This document shows positions 6,497-14,702 of a stretch of 14,706 nucleotides of DNA, in pieces. Origin of the DNA: Proteiniphilum sp. UBA5283 (GTDB lineage: Bacteria > Bacteroidota > Bacteroidia > Bacteroidales > Dysgonomonadaceae); assembly GCA_002408485.1 (NCBI GenBank), contig DHSP01000003.1, forward strand, positions 104,528 to 119,233. The letters run 5' to 3'. Each line of letters starts with the position of its first letter. The first letter of the stretch is position 1. The notes beneath the pieces were generated by a model. That model saw only the letters and a list, made by a program, of their open reading frames with translations. It searched no databases and was not told the DNA's origin. The position numbers were made by a program, and so were the translations under genes.

Positions 6497-8089
6497 TTAT
6501 TTACCGGCCTGGTGATCGAGAAACTCTTTCAGATACCGTTCATTCAGCTCATCGCTATCACCATAATGCTTTCGGGTCTCCTCGAGCTTTGCATGCATCA
6601 TTTTCCGTATCTCGGAATATTCCGGATCGTCGTGGATATTTTTCAATTCCTGCGGATCGGTCTGCAGGTCGTACATCTCCCACTCGTCCACGTCATAGTA
6701 AAAGTGAATCAGCTTATACCGGTCGGTCGTGATGCCGTAATGCCTCTTCACCATATGTTCAGCCGGATATTCGTAGTAGGTGTAATAGACCACATCGCGC
6801 CATTTATCGGTTTTTCCCGCCACCAGTTTGCGAAATGACTCGCCCTGCATCTCTTTCGGCGCTTTGATGCCCGCATAATCGAGGAGGGTAGGAGCGAAGT
6901 CGAGATTTTGCACCAGCTTATCGATCACGGTGCCCGCCTTTATTTCTTTGGGATAGCGGATCAGCAGAGGTGTTCTGAAGGACTCCTCGTACATGAACCG
7001 CTTGTCGAACCAGCCATGTTCACCTAAATAGAAGCCCTGATCGGAGGTGTAGACAACGATGGTGTTTTCTGCCAGTCCCGATTCTTCAAGATAGTCAAGC
7101 AGTTCGCCCACGCCGTCGTCCACCGATTTGATGGTTCGCAGATAATCTTTGATATACCGGTTGTATTTCCACAGAGCGATCTCTTTGTCCGTCATGTTGG
7201 CATAGTTGGCTTTAAATTTCTCGTTTTTGGGAGTGTATGCAGCCAGCCAGTCCGCACGCTGTTGGGGCGTAAACCGTTCCAATTGGTTGTAGAATCCGGT
7301 ACTGTCGCCATTGGGGTCGACAATCATCTTAAAGTCATGTCCCCATCGTGCATGCCCGTGAATCTGCATCTCCTGTTCTTTGGCGGCGCTACCCCGGCCC
7401 TCGTAATTGTCGAAGAAGGTTGCGGGCGGATCAAAGGTCACGTCGTCGTACAGTGTCAGGTATTTGGGTGCCGGCTCCCAGTTGCGGTGGGGTGCTTTCT
7501 GGTGATAAAGCAGACAGAACGGTTTCTTCGGGTCACGTTTGTTTTTCAACCAATCGAGCGTCTCCTCCGTGATTATTTCGGTGCAATAGCCTTCTTTTCT
7601 TACTTTTTTTCCGTCAATCAGAAAGTCGGGATTGTAGTACTCGCCCTGTCCCGGCAGGACCATGGAATAATCGAACCCCTGCGGGATGCCGTCAAGGTGA
7701 ATTTTTCCAATCATTGCCGTTTGGTATCCGTTTGCCTGCATCAGTTTCGGGAAATTGGGCTGATCCCAGTTGAACGGTTGCAGGTTATCTACTTTCCCGT
7801 TAACAAAACTGTGCTTGCCGGTGAGCAGCACCGCCCTACTGGGTGCACTGATTGAGTTTGTGACCGTTGAACGTGTAAACATAGCCCCTTCTTCGGCCAG
7901 CCGGTCGATGTTTGGCGTCTCATTCAATCCATGTCCGTAAGCACTGATTGCCTGGTAGGCGTGATCGTCGCTCATGATATAGATGATGTTGGGGCGTTGT
8001 TCTTTTTTTTCCGGGTTCTGGCAAGATCCCAGCAGAGCTGTGGAACTTACCCCAAGCAATGTAGCAGCAGTGAGGAAATTATAATTCAT
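6497..8089 (-). CDS. Serine-type sulfatase, predicted lipoprotein (S1 family)
   Basis: This 530-residue formylglycine-dependent sulfatase hydrolyses sulfate esters, most likely on carbohydrate. A signal peptide ends in lipobox LGSC (C23). Metal-site residues D41-D42 lie in MSDDH. The maturation motif S-A-P-S-R starts at S81, so formylglycine must come from serine via an anaerobic radical-SAM enzyme, which is not in the window. Other marks are GKIHLDG (K129, H131), the distal metal site TSDQGFYLGEHGWFDKR, and a C-terminal MYDLQTDPQELKN block. The segment GFDYSMVLPGQGEYYNP resembles GlcNAc-6-sulfatase-like S1_11 enzymes, but I hold the subfamily only weakly. The gene follows the other sulfatase by 63 bp, suggesting one transcript. 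Its 3' end converges with the GH123-like gene with only 5 bp between stops. Confidence 0.95.
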   Translation of the reverse strand: MNYNFLTAATLLGVSSTALLGSCQNPEKKEQRPNIIYIMSDDHAYQAISAYGHGLNETPNIDRLAEEGAMFTRSTVTNSISAPSRAVLLTGKHSFVNGKVDNLQPFNWDQPNFPKLMQANGYQTAMIGKIHLDGIPQGFDYSMVLPGQGEYYNPDFLIDGKKVRKEGYCTEIITEETLDWLKNKRDPKKPFCLLYHQKAPHRNWEPAPKYLTLYDDVTFDPPATFFDNYEGRGSAAKEQEMQIHGHARWGHDFKMIVDPNGDSTGFYNQLERFTPQQRADWLAAYTPKNEKFKANYANMTDKEIALWKYNRYIKDYLRTIKSVDDGVGELLDYLEESGLAENTIVVYTSDQGFYLGEHGWFDKRFMYEESFRTPLLIRYPKEIKAGTVIDKLVQNLDFAPTLLDYAGIKAPKEMQGESFRKLVAGKTDKWRDVVYYTYYEYPAEHMVKRHYGITTDRYKLIHFYYDVDEWEMYDLQTDPQELKNIHDDPEYSEIRKMMHAKLEETRKHYGDSDELNERYLKEFLDHQAGK

Positions 8090-8152
8090 AAAGTAATATA
8101 TTTAGATAGATGCTTGTTTGCATCCTGTTATTTTTTTAGTTCTACCGGATAT

Positions 8153-9553
8153 TTAAAATAGGGGCCAGGCGGGATCGTCGATCCTGGCTGATTTCATTAT
8201 TTTTTTCAACTCTGTCGCTTTTTGCGGAAAAAGGTTGATCAGGTTGTGATTTTCCGAAGGATCGGAAGCAAGGTTGTAGAGTTCGTATTTTCCTCCTTTC
8301 CGGATATCAAGATGGAGCAATTTCCAGTCGCCTTTTATGACAGCCTGTCTGCCGCCCATTTCCTGAAATTCGAAATAGAAAAAGTCACGTTCCTGCTGTC
8401 CCCCCCTGCCTGATAGTATCGGCATGATACTGATCCCGTCGGAGTGTGTGGGTATTTTTTTTCCCAACAGTTCCGCAAACGTGGGCATGTAATCCCAGAA
8501 TGCAAAAGCAAAATCGCTCTCCTTGCCTGCAGCTACTTTTCCTGGCCAGGAAATTATGGTCGGTACCCGGATGCCCCCTTCATACAGGTCCCGTTTGTAT
8601 CCGCGGTAGATACCATTGCTGTTGAAGAAATCAGGGTCTCCGCCCCCTTCACGATGCGGCCCATTGTCGCTGGTGAAGATGATAAGCGTATTCTCGTATA
8701 CGCCATTTTCTTTGAGTTTCTCTATGATCTGCCCCACGTACAGGTCGATGCGCTTTACCATGGCGGCATGGGTAGCCCGCGGGTGTTCCTGCGACATATA
8801 GCCTCCTTTTCTGAAATCGGAACCGGAATCGACGCCCTTATATGGCTTTTCATCGAACTTTCCTCTGAGTTGCTGAATGATGGAGTCTTCGGGCACCACC
8901 AGCTCGGCGTGTGGAAGAACCACGGGAACGAAGAGGAAGAACGGTTTTTTGTTGTGGTTATCAATAAAATCCAGCGTTTTTTCCTGAATCAGGTCTTGCG
9001 AGTAGGTACCGAAGCGCCCCCGTTCATTTTCCGGCAGTTTCACTTTTGTGCTGTTGTCCCACAGGTGGTCCGGGTAGTAGTTGTGTGCCAATCGCTGGCA
9101 GTTATAGCCAAAGAACTGGTCGATTCCCTGATTTACCGGATCACCGGAAGAGCCCGGAAAGCCCAATCCCCATTTGCCAAATGCGGCAGTGGTATAACCC
9201 GCATTTTTAAACAAGCGGAACAGAGTGAAGGTCGTCGCCGGAAGTGGAAACTGGCCTTCCGGCTCTATCTCCTTATTTCCGCGTATGGGTGTGTGCCCGG
9301 TATGCAATCCGGTCATCAGGCTGGCGCGCGAGGGAGCACTCACGGTTGTGCCCGAGTAGGATCGGGTAAACCGGGTTCCGTTCAGAGCCAGCCGGTCGAT
9401 ATTGGGTGTCTGGAATTTCTCCTGGCCATAACAACTGAGGTCTCCATATCCCAAGTCATCTGCCACAATAAATACCACGTTGGGCTTTTGTTGTGCGTTG
9501 AGCGCACTGTGTGCTGCAAGGGTTAATCCAGCAGCAAAGATAATCAGCTTCAT
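8153..9553 (-). CDS. Serine-type sulfatase, predicted secreted (S1 family, arylsulfatase A-like)
   Basis: This 466-residue sulfatase has a signal peptide with probable cleavage after ALNA (residue 20). The first metal site is VADDLGYGD (D32, D33). The formylglycine motif is S-A-P-S-R with S72 as the serine to be oxidised, followed by LMTGLHTGHTPIRGN. The second metal motif is TSDNGPH. The usual GKWHLG is here GKWGLG (K127, G129), a variant that, from memory, occurs in several arylsulfatase A-like S1 subfamilies, so it is not evidence of inactivity. Family membership is clear; the sulfated sugar is not, although Gal- or GalNAc-sulfate is plausible beside a GH123-type enzyme. It is first of the two sulfatase genes, with the lipoprotein sulfatase 63 bp downstream. 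A -7-like box lies at 9721-9728. Confidence 0.95.
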   Translation of the reverse strand: MKLIIFAAGLTLAAHSALNAQQKPNVVFIVADDLGYGDLSCYGQEKFQTPNIDRLALNGTRFTRSYSGTTVSAPSRASLMTGLHTGHTPIRGNKEIEPEGQFPLPATTFTLFRLFKNAGYTTAAFGKWGLGFPGSSGDPVNQGIDQFFGYNCQRLAHNYYPDHLWDNSTKVKLPENERGRFGTYSQDLIQEKTLDFIDNHNKKPFFLFVPVVLPHAELVVPEDSIIQQLRGKFDEKPYKGVDSGSDFRKGGYMSQEHPRATHAAMVKRIDLYVGQIIEKLKENGVYENTLIIFTSDNGPHREGGGDPDFFNSNGIYRGYKRDLYEGGIRVPTIISWPGKVAAGKESDFAFAFWDYMPTFAELLGKKIPTHSDGISIMPILSGRGGQQERDFFYFEFQEMGGRQAVIKGDWKLLHLDIRKGGKYELYNLASDPSENHNLINLFPQKATELKKIMKSARIDDPAWPLF

Positions 9554-9571
9554 TCTAGTCTTGTCCCTTTA

Positions 9572-9667
9572 CTAAACGTTGAATATTTCCTGAATGGTCA
9601 TCCACTCATCGTTGTTCGGGAATACCCGACGTGCTTCACAATGAGTACCGATTGCTTTTCGCTCCAT
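9572..9667 (-). CDS. Possible 31-codon ORF just upstream of the secreted sulfatase
   Basis: An ATG at 9667 opens a 31-codon frame ending in TAG, 18 nt before the sulfatase ATG. The product contains ERKAIGTHCEARRVF and ends NNDEWMTIQEIFNV, a mix of charged and hydrophobic residues that reads like real protein. The same frame extends upstream without ATG for about a dozen codons to a TGA. I recognise no family. It could be a short upstream ORF coupled to sulfatase translation, a remnant of a deleted gene, or chance; composition and position are the only support. Confidence 0.22.
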   Translation of the reverse strand: MERKAIGTHCEARRVFPNNDEWMTIQEIFNV

Positions 9668-9927
9668 CTCCCGGTTGAAAACTTCTACCGGCAACTGTAG
9701 CAATCATTTTGTGATTTTAGCAAAGGTAACGATAAAAAAAATGCCGATGATGATATTCAATCCTATTTGTTGTCGTGCAGATTGGATGAGCACACCGGGA
9801 TGCTTCTGTCAGTAATACTCGCTGCAAGGATATCGATGCTGCGAATGTGTTTTTATCGCAGGGCGACTATTAATCGACAGGAGTTAGTAATAGATATGAA
9901 AAACGTTTTTTTTTGATACGAATGGAG
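9668..9927. other. Intergenic stretch between the glycosidase genes and the sulfatase genes
   Basis: No ORF here is convincing on either strand. It holds the -7-like box at 9721-9728, an A-rich run at 9733-9741, a weak CTATTA/TAATAG inverted repeat at 9867-9893, and an AAAAACGTTTTT palindrome near 9899-9910 that continues into a T tract. I see no clear terminator for the gene ending at 9928: the palindrome is entirely A/T apart from CG. The stretch may be a regulatory gap separating two transcripts, or decayed sequence. Confidence 0.4.
9721..9728 (-). promoter_or_regulatory. -7-like box upstream of the sulfatase pair
   Basis: TACCTTTG on the minus strand matches TAnnTTTG. I found no TTTG-like -33 element at the expected 19-21 nt spacing, so this is only a half-promoter match. 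If used, transcription would start near 9715 and leave a leader of about 160 nt before the sulfatase ATG, containing the 31-codon ORF. Confidence 0.35.
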
Positions 9928-11598
9928 TCATGCCTGAGTGAGGGGGTGAAAAGTTGAAAGTTGTTTTTTACCGTCCAATATGGTAATTATGATTTCTTCC
10001 CCTTCAATGGCACCCGGTCCCGGTTTTATTTCAGTGGATAAACTTAATTTTGTTTTTTCATAAGGCTGTAACGCCTGAACTTTCCCTGAAGCAATCAGCC
10101 GCTTTTTCCCGCTTTTGTCAAGGCTTTCAATCTTTAAATAAGCCTCCTTGGATGTCACCTGGCCGAAATTCTCCACTTCAATCGTGCAACTTATTTCTTT
10201 GTCAGTCTCACTGAAGACCGGGGCGCGCGCCGAGAGGATCGGTTCGATGTAGTCCACATAGGGCAGGCGGGCATATCCGTACAACATATTTCCGTTTTTG
10301 TATTTACCGATCAACTTGGGGGCAAACTCATCCGGAGTAATGCCATTGCCTTTGCCGATGAAAGTTACGATCAGGTCATCTCCTTCATTCTCAGTTCTCA
10401 GGACAGTACATCCCCTGCCAAAGTTGACCTCCGACGATGCCCCAAAACGCAGTGAGAAAATCTCTATGTCGTTTTGCGGGTTGAACCCCTCCTCCGCGTG
10501 TATTCTGAGGCGGATCTGTTTGGTCTTGTCCGTGATGGGTCCCTTATCGGAGATCGTCAACAGCAGCCCCGGGTTGAGAGGAATGCCGATGTTTTTGGAG
10601 CTGTGATTGTCGTGTGGTTTGTCCTCCTGCTTCAGGGTGTCGATGACGGCAAAATTAGCCTGAATTGCCCGGCCGTACCGATCCTGCAATATCTTGATGC
10701 GCTCAAATTTGAACCAGTCCTCCATCTGCCCATCCTCATGTACGGCTATTCCCGGTGTATAGGCCTCACCCGGATCAACCACCCAGCTGATCCCGTCTTT
10801 GGAGCGGAGATACCAGGCGATACGCCCCAGCCAGTCGTTTACAATCATGTGATACTGGATGTGGTCCCTCCAGATTACGGGATCCTCGAATCGTCCGTCC
10901 ACATCGGGGTATACGCGCCGGTCGGTGATCTGGCGATAGGTGGAGAGTCCGTCGCGGCTGATCCATATGCCGCCACCCCGGCAAACCATCACAAAGGAAC
11001 CGTCTTCGCGCCGGGCAAATGAGAGGTTGGACAGTCCTTCTATGATCCGGCGGTCACGGGCATCGAAGTTGAACTCCCCGTACTCCCAATTTCCCGACAA
11101 GTTATCGGAGACATAACGGCCTCCGATGACATACAGTACATAGCGGTTGTCTTTGAGCCGGTATACCTCCGGATTGTGTCCTTTTCCAATCATATTGCGC
11201 AGCTTGAAAGGTCCGGTGGGGTTATCGCTGACTGTGTTGAATACATAGGAGTTGGGCCATTCCATGTGTCCTTTTGGTGATGATTCCAGCCAACCGCAAA
11301 CCATCAGATGATAAAGGCCATCATCAGCCTTCACAATATTTCCACCCCAGTATGACCATATACGATCTTCAATGCCATTATCGGTAAAGCGGGGTTTTAC
11401 GGATGCGGTTCCCCATGTGTCGGATGAGAGGTTGGATCCTTTCATGAGGAGAAACCGGTCCTTGAACCGCGCGCCTTTAGCCAGACTATTCCATTCTTTC
11501 GGAAGAGTTCTTTCGATAACCTGGGCAGAAAGGCTGTTTGAGGTGAATGTCAGGCTCATCAGCAGGAGAGTAATCAAAGGCATTCGATTCGTATTCAT
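9928..11598 (-). CDS. Exported beta-propeller glycosidase-like protein with C-terminal beta-sandwich, family unassigned
   Basis: This 556-residue exported protein has a signal peptide (residues 1-25, cleavage after LSA). Residues about 40-350 show the repeating pattern of a five-bladed beta-propeller glycosidase of the GH43/GH117 type: WSYWGGNIVKADDGLYHL, GHNPEVYRLKDNRYVLYVIG (140-159), LSFARREDGSFVMVCRGG and RFEDPVIW (236-243). The candidate acidic residues are D239 and E144; which are catalytic I cannot tell. After about residue 360 the protein is beta-rich, and residues 455-550 resemble a CARDB/Ig-like fold (CTIEVENFGQVTSKEAYLKI). I cannot place it in a numbered GH family. It lies 23 nt after the GH43 gene, so it is probably co-transcribed, and likely acts outside the cytoplasmic membrane on the same glycan. 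Confidence 0.9.
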   Translation of the reverse strand: MNTNRMPLITLLLMSLTFTSNSLSAQVIERTLPKEWNSLAKGARFKDRFLLMKGSNLSSDTWGTASVKPRFTDNGIEDRIWSYWGGNIVKADDGLYHLMVCGWLESSPKGHMEWPNSYVFNTVSDNPTGPFKLRNMIGKGHNPEVYRLKDNRYVLYVIGGRYVSDNLSGNWEYGEFNFDARDRRIIEGLSNLSFARREDGSFVMVCRGGGIWISRDGLSTYRQITDRRVYPDVDGRFEDPVIWRDHIQYHMIVNDWLGRIAWYLRSKDGISWVVDPGEAYTPGIAVHEDGQMEDWFKFERIKILQDRYGRAIQANFAVIDTLKQEDKPHDNHSSKNIGIPLNPGLLLTISDKGPITDKTKQIRLRIHAEEGFNPQNDIEIFSLRFGASSEVNFGRGCTVLRTENEGDDLIVTFIGKGNGITPDEFAPKLIGKYKNGNMLYGYARLPYVDYIEPILSARAPVFSETDKEISCTIEVENFGQVTSKEAYLKIESLDKSGKKRLIASGKVQALQPYEKTKLSLSTEIKPGPGAIEGEEIIITILDGKKQLSTFHPLTQA

Positions 11599-11621
11599 AA
11601 TAAGGTCATTTTTTTTATCAA

Positions 11622-13211
11622 CTATTTTTCAATTCTGTAATGAAAGTAATCTATATCCACGTATCCCTTTTCCTCCTCGTTGTTGAAGCAGAAAATCCCT
11701 ATTCTGTCTCCCCGGTAATTTCCCCAAGAAAGTTGGTAGGGGTTGCCAAAAGAGATATAGTTTTCTCCGTCCCAGCTGTAGGCGTAAAGCGACTTTCCAT
11801 CCAATCCCCATTCGGACTTTAGCCAAATATGCGGTGTGTCAGGAATGCTGTTTTCGAGGGTTTCCCCGTTGTGGCTGTATTCAATCCATTTCAAGCCGGC
11901 TTCTTGTTTGACACCCAGAAATGAGTACGGTTTCGAGAAATGACATAAGCCGCACTTTTGTCCATCCACTATGCCTGAGACATCCATTTTGATGATCACT
12001 TCGTTGTGGAATGACCGGAATGTTCTTTGTGTCAGTGTGTTGCCGGAAAGCATCAGGTCATTTGCTCTCAACGGTCGATATGCCTTCATCCGTAACCAGC
12101 CTTTTCTTTCGGTCAATGAAAACATCTCCTGGCGAGGTTGATAATTCCATTCCCATTGAGGAGACAGGGAGTTGTCATCAAAGTCGTCGCTTCGGCGGAG
12201 ATGAAATTCAGTGCTGCTCCGGAGGGGCATCTCGCCACTCCATTTCATTGAACCGATGTTACCGGGCATAACGTTGCCGATTATAGGCCAGTTATCCACC
12301 CACGTCACAGGGAGCAGGCTGACAATTCTTCCCGACCAGTCGCCTGTTCCATGATGGGTTAAGAAGTACCATTTGCCGTCTCTCCCCTCTATCATACCTC
12401 CCTGATTGGGCTCCATGGCTTCCCTGCCGGGCAGTGCCAGTTGTTTTTCCTCTTTATACGGGCCCATCGGATTTCTCGAACGTTTGGCCATTACATACCG
12501 TCCCTTGTCTGGCTTGTGTTCGCTGAAAATAATGTAATACCAGTCGTTCACCTTTATGAGTTTGTTAGCTTCCCTGCCCGATCCGGAGTTAACGAGTACC
12601 GCGGATCTCCGGTCAATTTTCTTGCCATCGTCCGATAGTTTGAATAGATAGGTTTTGTAGTTGTCGGCAAAATGGGTTCCTACAAAGTAACCGTTTCCTT
12701 TCTCGTCCCACAAGGCGGAGCAATCATCCCACCCGGCTTCTTGCAACAGAGGGGTGAGCGGTTCCCAAGGGCCTTCGGGACGGGAGGAGGAGGTCATGAA
12801 ATAGCCTTCATCGGGGGTGCCGAAGTAAAGATAAAATCTTTTGTTATGGTATCTGATACTTCCGGCCCATACGCCGCGGGCGTACCGGTTCATTTTGTCC
12901 CAGTTCAGCTCGGGCGATATTTGTGTGATATCCGCAATGGCATGTCCGCATATCCTCCAGTTAACCAGGTCTTTGGAGTGGAGTATGATCATTCCCGGCG
13001 AAAACTGGAAGGTGGATGATATGGCATAGTAGTCATCTCCTACCCGGATACAGTCAATGTCACTGTAATCGGCAGGTATGATGGGATTCCGGTATGTTCC
13101 TCCAGGTTGTCCGCCCCAGCAACGCCAGTTTCCCCACGATTGCGGGTTTTGTGCGAACCCGCCGATATTTACAACCACCAGCAGATGGGTTAGTAATATG
13201 AGTTTGTGCAT
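11622..13211 (-). CDS. GH43-family glycosidase with C-terminal DUF1349-like beta-sandwich
   Basis: This 529-residue exported enzyme has a signal peptide, with probable cleavage after GGFA (residue 20). Residues about 35-320 form a GH43 five-bladed propeller. Likely catalytic residues are the base D51 in YSDIDCIRVGDDYY, the pKa-tuning D163 in WDDCSALWDEKG, and the acid E214 in GREANKLIK. Residues about 340-529 fit the C-terminal concanavalin-like (DUF1349/GH43_C2) sandwich seen in beta-xylosidase- and arabinofuranosidase-type GH43 enzymes: SDDFDDNSLSPQWEW at its start and GDRIGIFCFNNEEEKGYVDIDYF at its end. Substrate cannot be read from this; arabinose, xylose or galactose linkages are possible. 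It starts 12 nt after the stop of the upstream GH43 gene and ends 23 nt before the propeller gene, so the three form one operon. Confidence 0.94.
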   Translation of the reverse strand: MHKLILLTHLLVVVNIGGFAQNPQSWGNWRCWGGQPGGTYRNPIIPADYSDIDCIRVGDDYYAISSTFQFSPGMIILHSKDLVNWRICGHAIADITQISPELNWDKMNRYARGVWAGSIRYHNKRFYLYFGTPDEGYFMTSSSRPEGPWEPLTPLLQEAGWDDCSALWDEKGNGYFVGTHFADNYKTYLFKLSDDGKKIDRRSAVLVNSGSGREANKLIKVNDWYYIIFSEHKPDKGRYVMAKRSRNPMGPYKEEKQLALPGREAMEPNQGGMIEGRDGKWYFLTHHGTGDWSGRIVSLLPVTWVDNWPIIGNVMPGNIGSMKWSGEMPLRSSTEFHLRRSDDFDDNSLSPQWEWNYQPRQEMFSLTERKGWLRMKAYRPLRANDLMLSGNTLTQRTFRSFHNEVIIKMDVSGIVDGQKCGLCHFSKPYSFLGVKQEAGLKWIEYSHNGETLENSIPDTPHIWLKSEWGLDGKSLYAYSWDGENYISFGNPYQLSWGNYRGDRIGIFCFNNEEEKGYVDIDYFHYRIEK

Positions 13212-13223
13212 AATTTGAATGTG

Positions 13224-14702
13224 CTAATATACTTTAAATTCCCATAATCCGGGGTTTCCCTTTAGAATTTTTATTCTCAGGAATCTTGCCTCTCCGATTT
13301 CAGTTGCTATGTGGGGTGAACGTGCTACCTGTTCAACCTGCATGCCGCAGACCTGCCAGTTGTTTTCGTCAAGAGATTTTTCGAGTATCCATGCATGTCC
13401 TAAGGCGGGATGTGTGAATGCCATCTCACATTGTTTGATATTCAATATTTTTCCGAGATCGAGGGTAAGATATGGGGTTTTATCTTCTCCGCAGGCCACC
13501 CAGCGGGTTCCGTTCGAACCGTCCACGGCATTATATGGTCCGTAGGTAAAGGTGCGCGAGGCAAGAACTTCAGACCCTCCGTCAGGTCTGGGATTGTGCT
13601 GGTTTGTTTCTATTTTTTCGGTGATCATTTTTTCTTTCTTTTGACTTGAAGCGGTTACTTTGGCTTTAAGCGCCCAGTTGATGCGAGTGTCGGGCGTATT
13701 GTTGAGGTATCCCACCCCTTTGAAACTTGGAATGATTGTTTGAATGGTTCCATCAGGGTTGAACTCCATTCTGTCGGCAAACACCTGACGGGTGGTACTT
13801 CCTTCCCCGAACTCCAGATATGCAAAGATGTAAGAATTGGAATCGGCATCATAAAATACATTTCCGTGCCCCGGTCCCCAGACTCCGTTTTCCAGAGAGG
13901 AAGAGATAAACACATCATTGCCTTTGGGAGCCTTGAATCCCGATAGTGGGCCTTCGCTACTCATCATATAAGCATTGCGGTAGTTCTGGTCGCCTCCCTG
14001 CGTATAAATGTAATAATAGATACCTTCCCTTTTGAACAGTGTGGGGCCTTCGGAGTATTGGGTTCTTTTGGTTGACATGGTGATGATGTCGCCCTCCACT
14101 CCGGAGAAGTCGTTATTTACCTGCGCTGCTTTGCGATGCCGCCAGTACACATAATTTTTCCCGTTATCATCGATAAATGGTTCAACGTCGATATCAGGTA
14201 TAAAGGGTTGAGTTTGTTGTTTTCCTTCGGGCACATTTCCCCAGAAAAGGCCGTCACCGTTCTGAAAACGAAAAGGTCCGTCGGGTGATTCCGATACCAA
14301 GGTGTATACGGGCCCGTTTCCATCGGGGGAGACAATGGTTGGGAACAGATAATACAGGTTCCCTTGCCGAATGGCTCTTCCGGGTGCCCAGTAGCGGTAG
14401 TAGCCGTATTTTTTCCTCCCTTCCGGATTGGTGTACATATAGGGTTTGTTCCAATTGACTTCGTTGAGTATGGTTCCTTCAAAGCTCCAGTTTACAAAAT
14501 CTTTCGATTTCCAAACAACAGGTGGGCCCATTTCATCGAGACCTCTATCGATATCGGTTGTACCGTAGAGGTAGTAGGTGTCGCCGAACTTGGAGATGGA
14601 TGGGTCTGCGATGTTATCGGGGATGATAGGATTGAAATTTTGTGGATGAATTGTAAAGGAATAGAACAAAAAAGGAATAAGGATTAAAAATTTTGTTTTC
14701 AT
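13224..14702 (-). CDS. GH43-family glycosidase with C-terminal F5/8 type C (CBM32-like) domain
   Basis: This 492-residue exported enzyme has a hydrophobic N-terminal signal of about 21 residues. Residues about 23-330 are the GH43 propeller. Likely catalytic residues are the base D33 in NIADPSISKFGDTYYLYG, D172 in DIDVEPFIDDNGK, and the acid E218 in YSEGPTLFKREGIYYY. Residues about 345-492 read as an F5/8 type C/discoidin module: NWALKAKVTASS, NAVDGSNGTRWVACG, YLTLDLGKILNIKQCEM, and a closing ARFLRIKIL...GLWEFKVY. Such modules usually bind galactose-type or related sugars. The start codon lies four bases from the right edge, so the promoter and any upstream partners are not visible. It is the first visible gene of the three-gene glycosidase operon, 12 nt ahead of the next GH43 gene. 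Confidence 0.94.
   Translation of the reverse strand: MKTKFLILIPFLFYSFTIHPQNFNPIIPDNIADPSISKFGDTYYLYGTTDIDRGLDEMGPPVVWKSKDFVNWSFEGTILNEVNWNKPYMYTNPEGRKKYGYYRYWAPGRAIRQGNLYYLFPTIVSPDGNGPVYTLVSESPDGPFRFQNGDGLFWGNVPEGKQQTQPFIPDIDVEPFIDDNGKNYVYWRHRKAAQVNNDFSGVEGDIITMSTKRTQYSEGPTLFKREGIYYYIYTQGGDQNYRNAYMMSSEGPLSGFKAPKGNDVFISSSLENGVWGPGHGNVFYDADSNSYIFAYLEFGEGSTTRQVFADRMEFNPDGTIQTIIPSFKGVGYLNNTPDTRINWALKAKVTASSQKKEKMITEKIETNQHNPRPDGGSEVLASRTFTYGPYNAVDGSNGTRWVACGEDKTPYLTLDLGKILNIKQCEMAFTHPALGHAWILEKSLDENNWQVCGMQVEQVARSPHIATEIGEARFLRIKILKGNPGLWEFKVY

Noticed and set aside
8444..9526. A 360-codon open frame on the plus strand
   Set aside because: It lies wholly antisense to the secreted sulfatase, whose frame carries all family motifs. 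The antisense translation has no recognisable domain, signal or promoter, so it is a shadow of codon bias.
8153..9553. GKWGLG instead of GKWHLG in the secreted sulfatase as a sign of inactivation
   Set aside because: The formylglycine motif and both metal motifs are intact, and as far as I recall this variant occurs in other S1 sulfatases, so loss of activity is not supported.
9899..9913. AAAAACGTTTTT palindrome followed by T, considered as a terminator for the plus strand or for the gene ending at 9928
   Set aside because: The stem is almost all A/T with no loop beyond the palindrome centre, so a stable hairpin is unlikely.
9796..9915. Short plus-strand frame (MLLSVILAARISMLRMCFYRR...) in the intergenic stretch
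   Set aside because: About 38 codons with no recognisable family, promoter or conserved context. The start of the product looks hydrophobic by chance.
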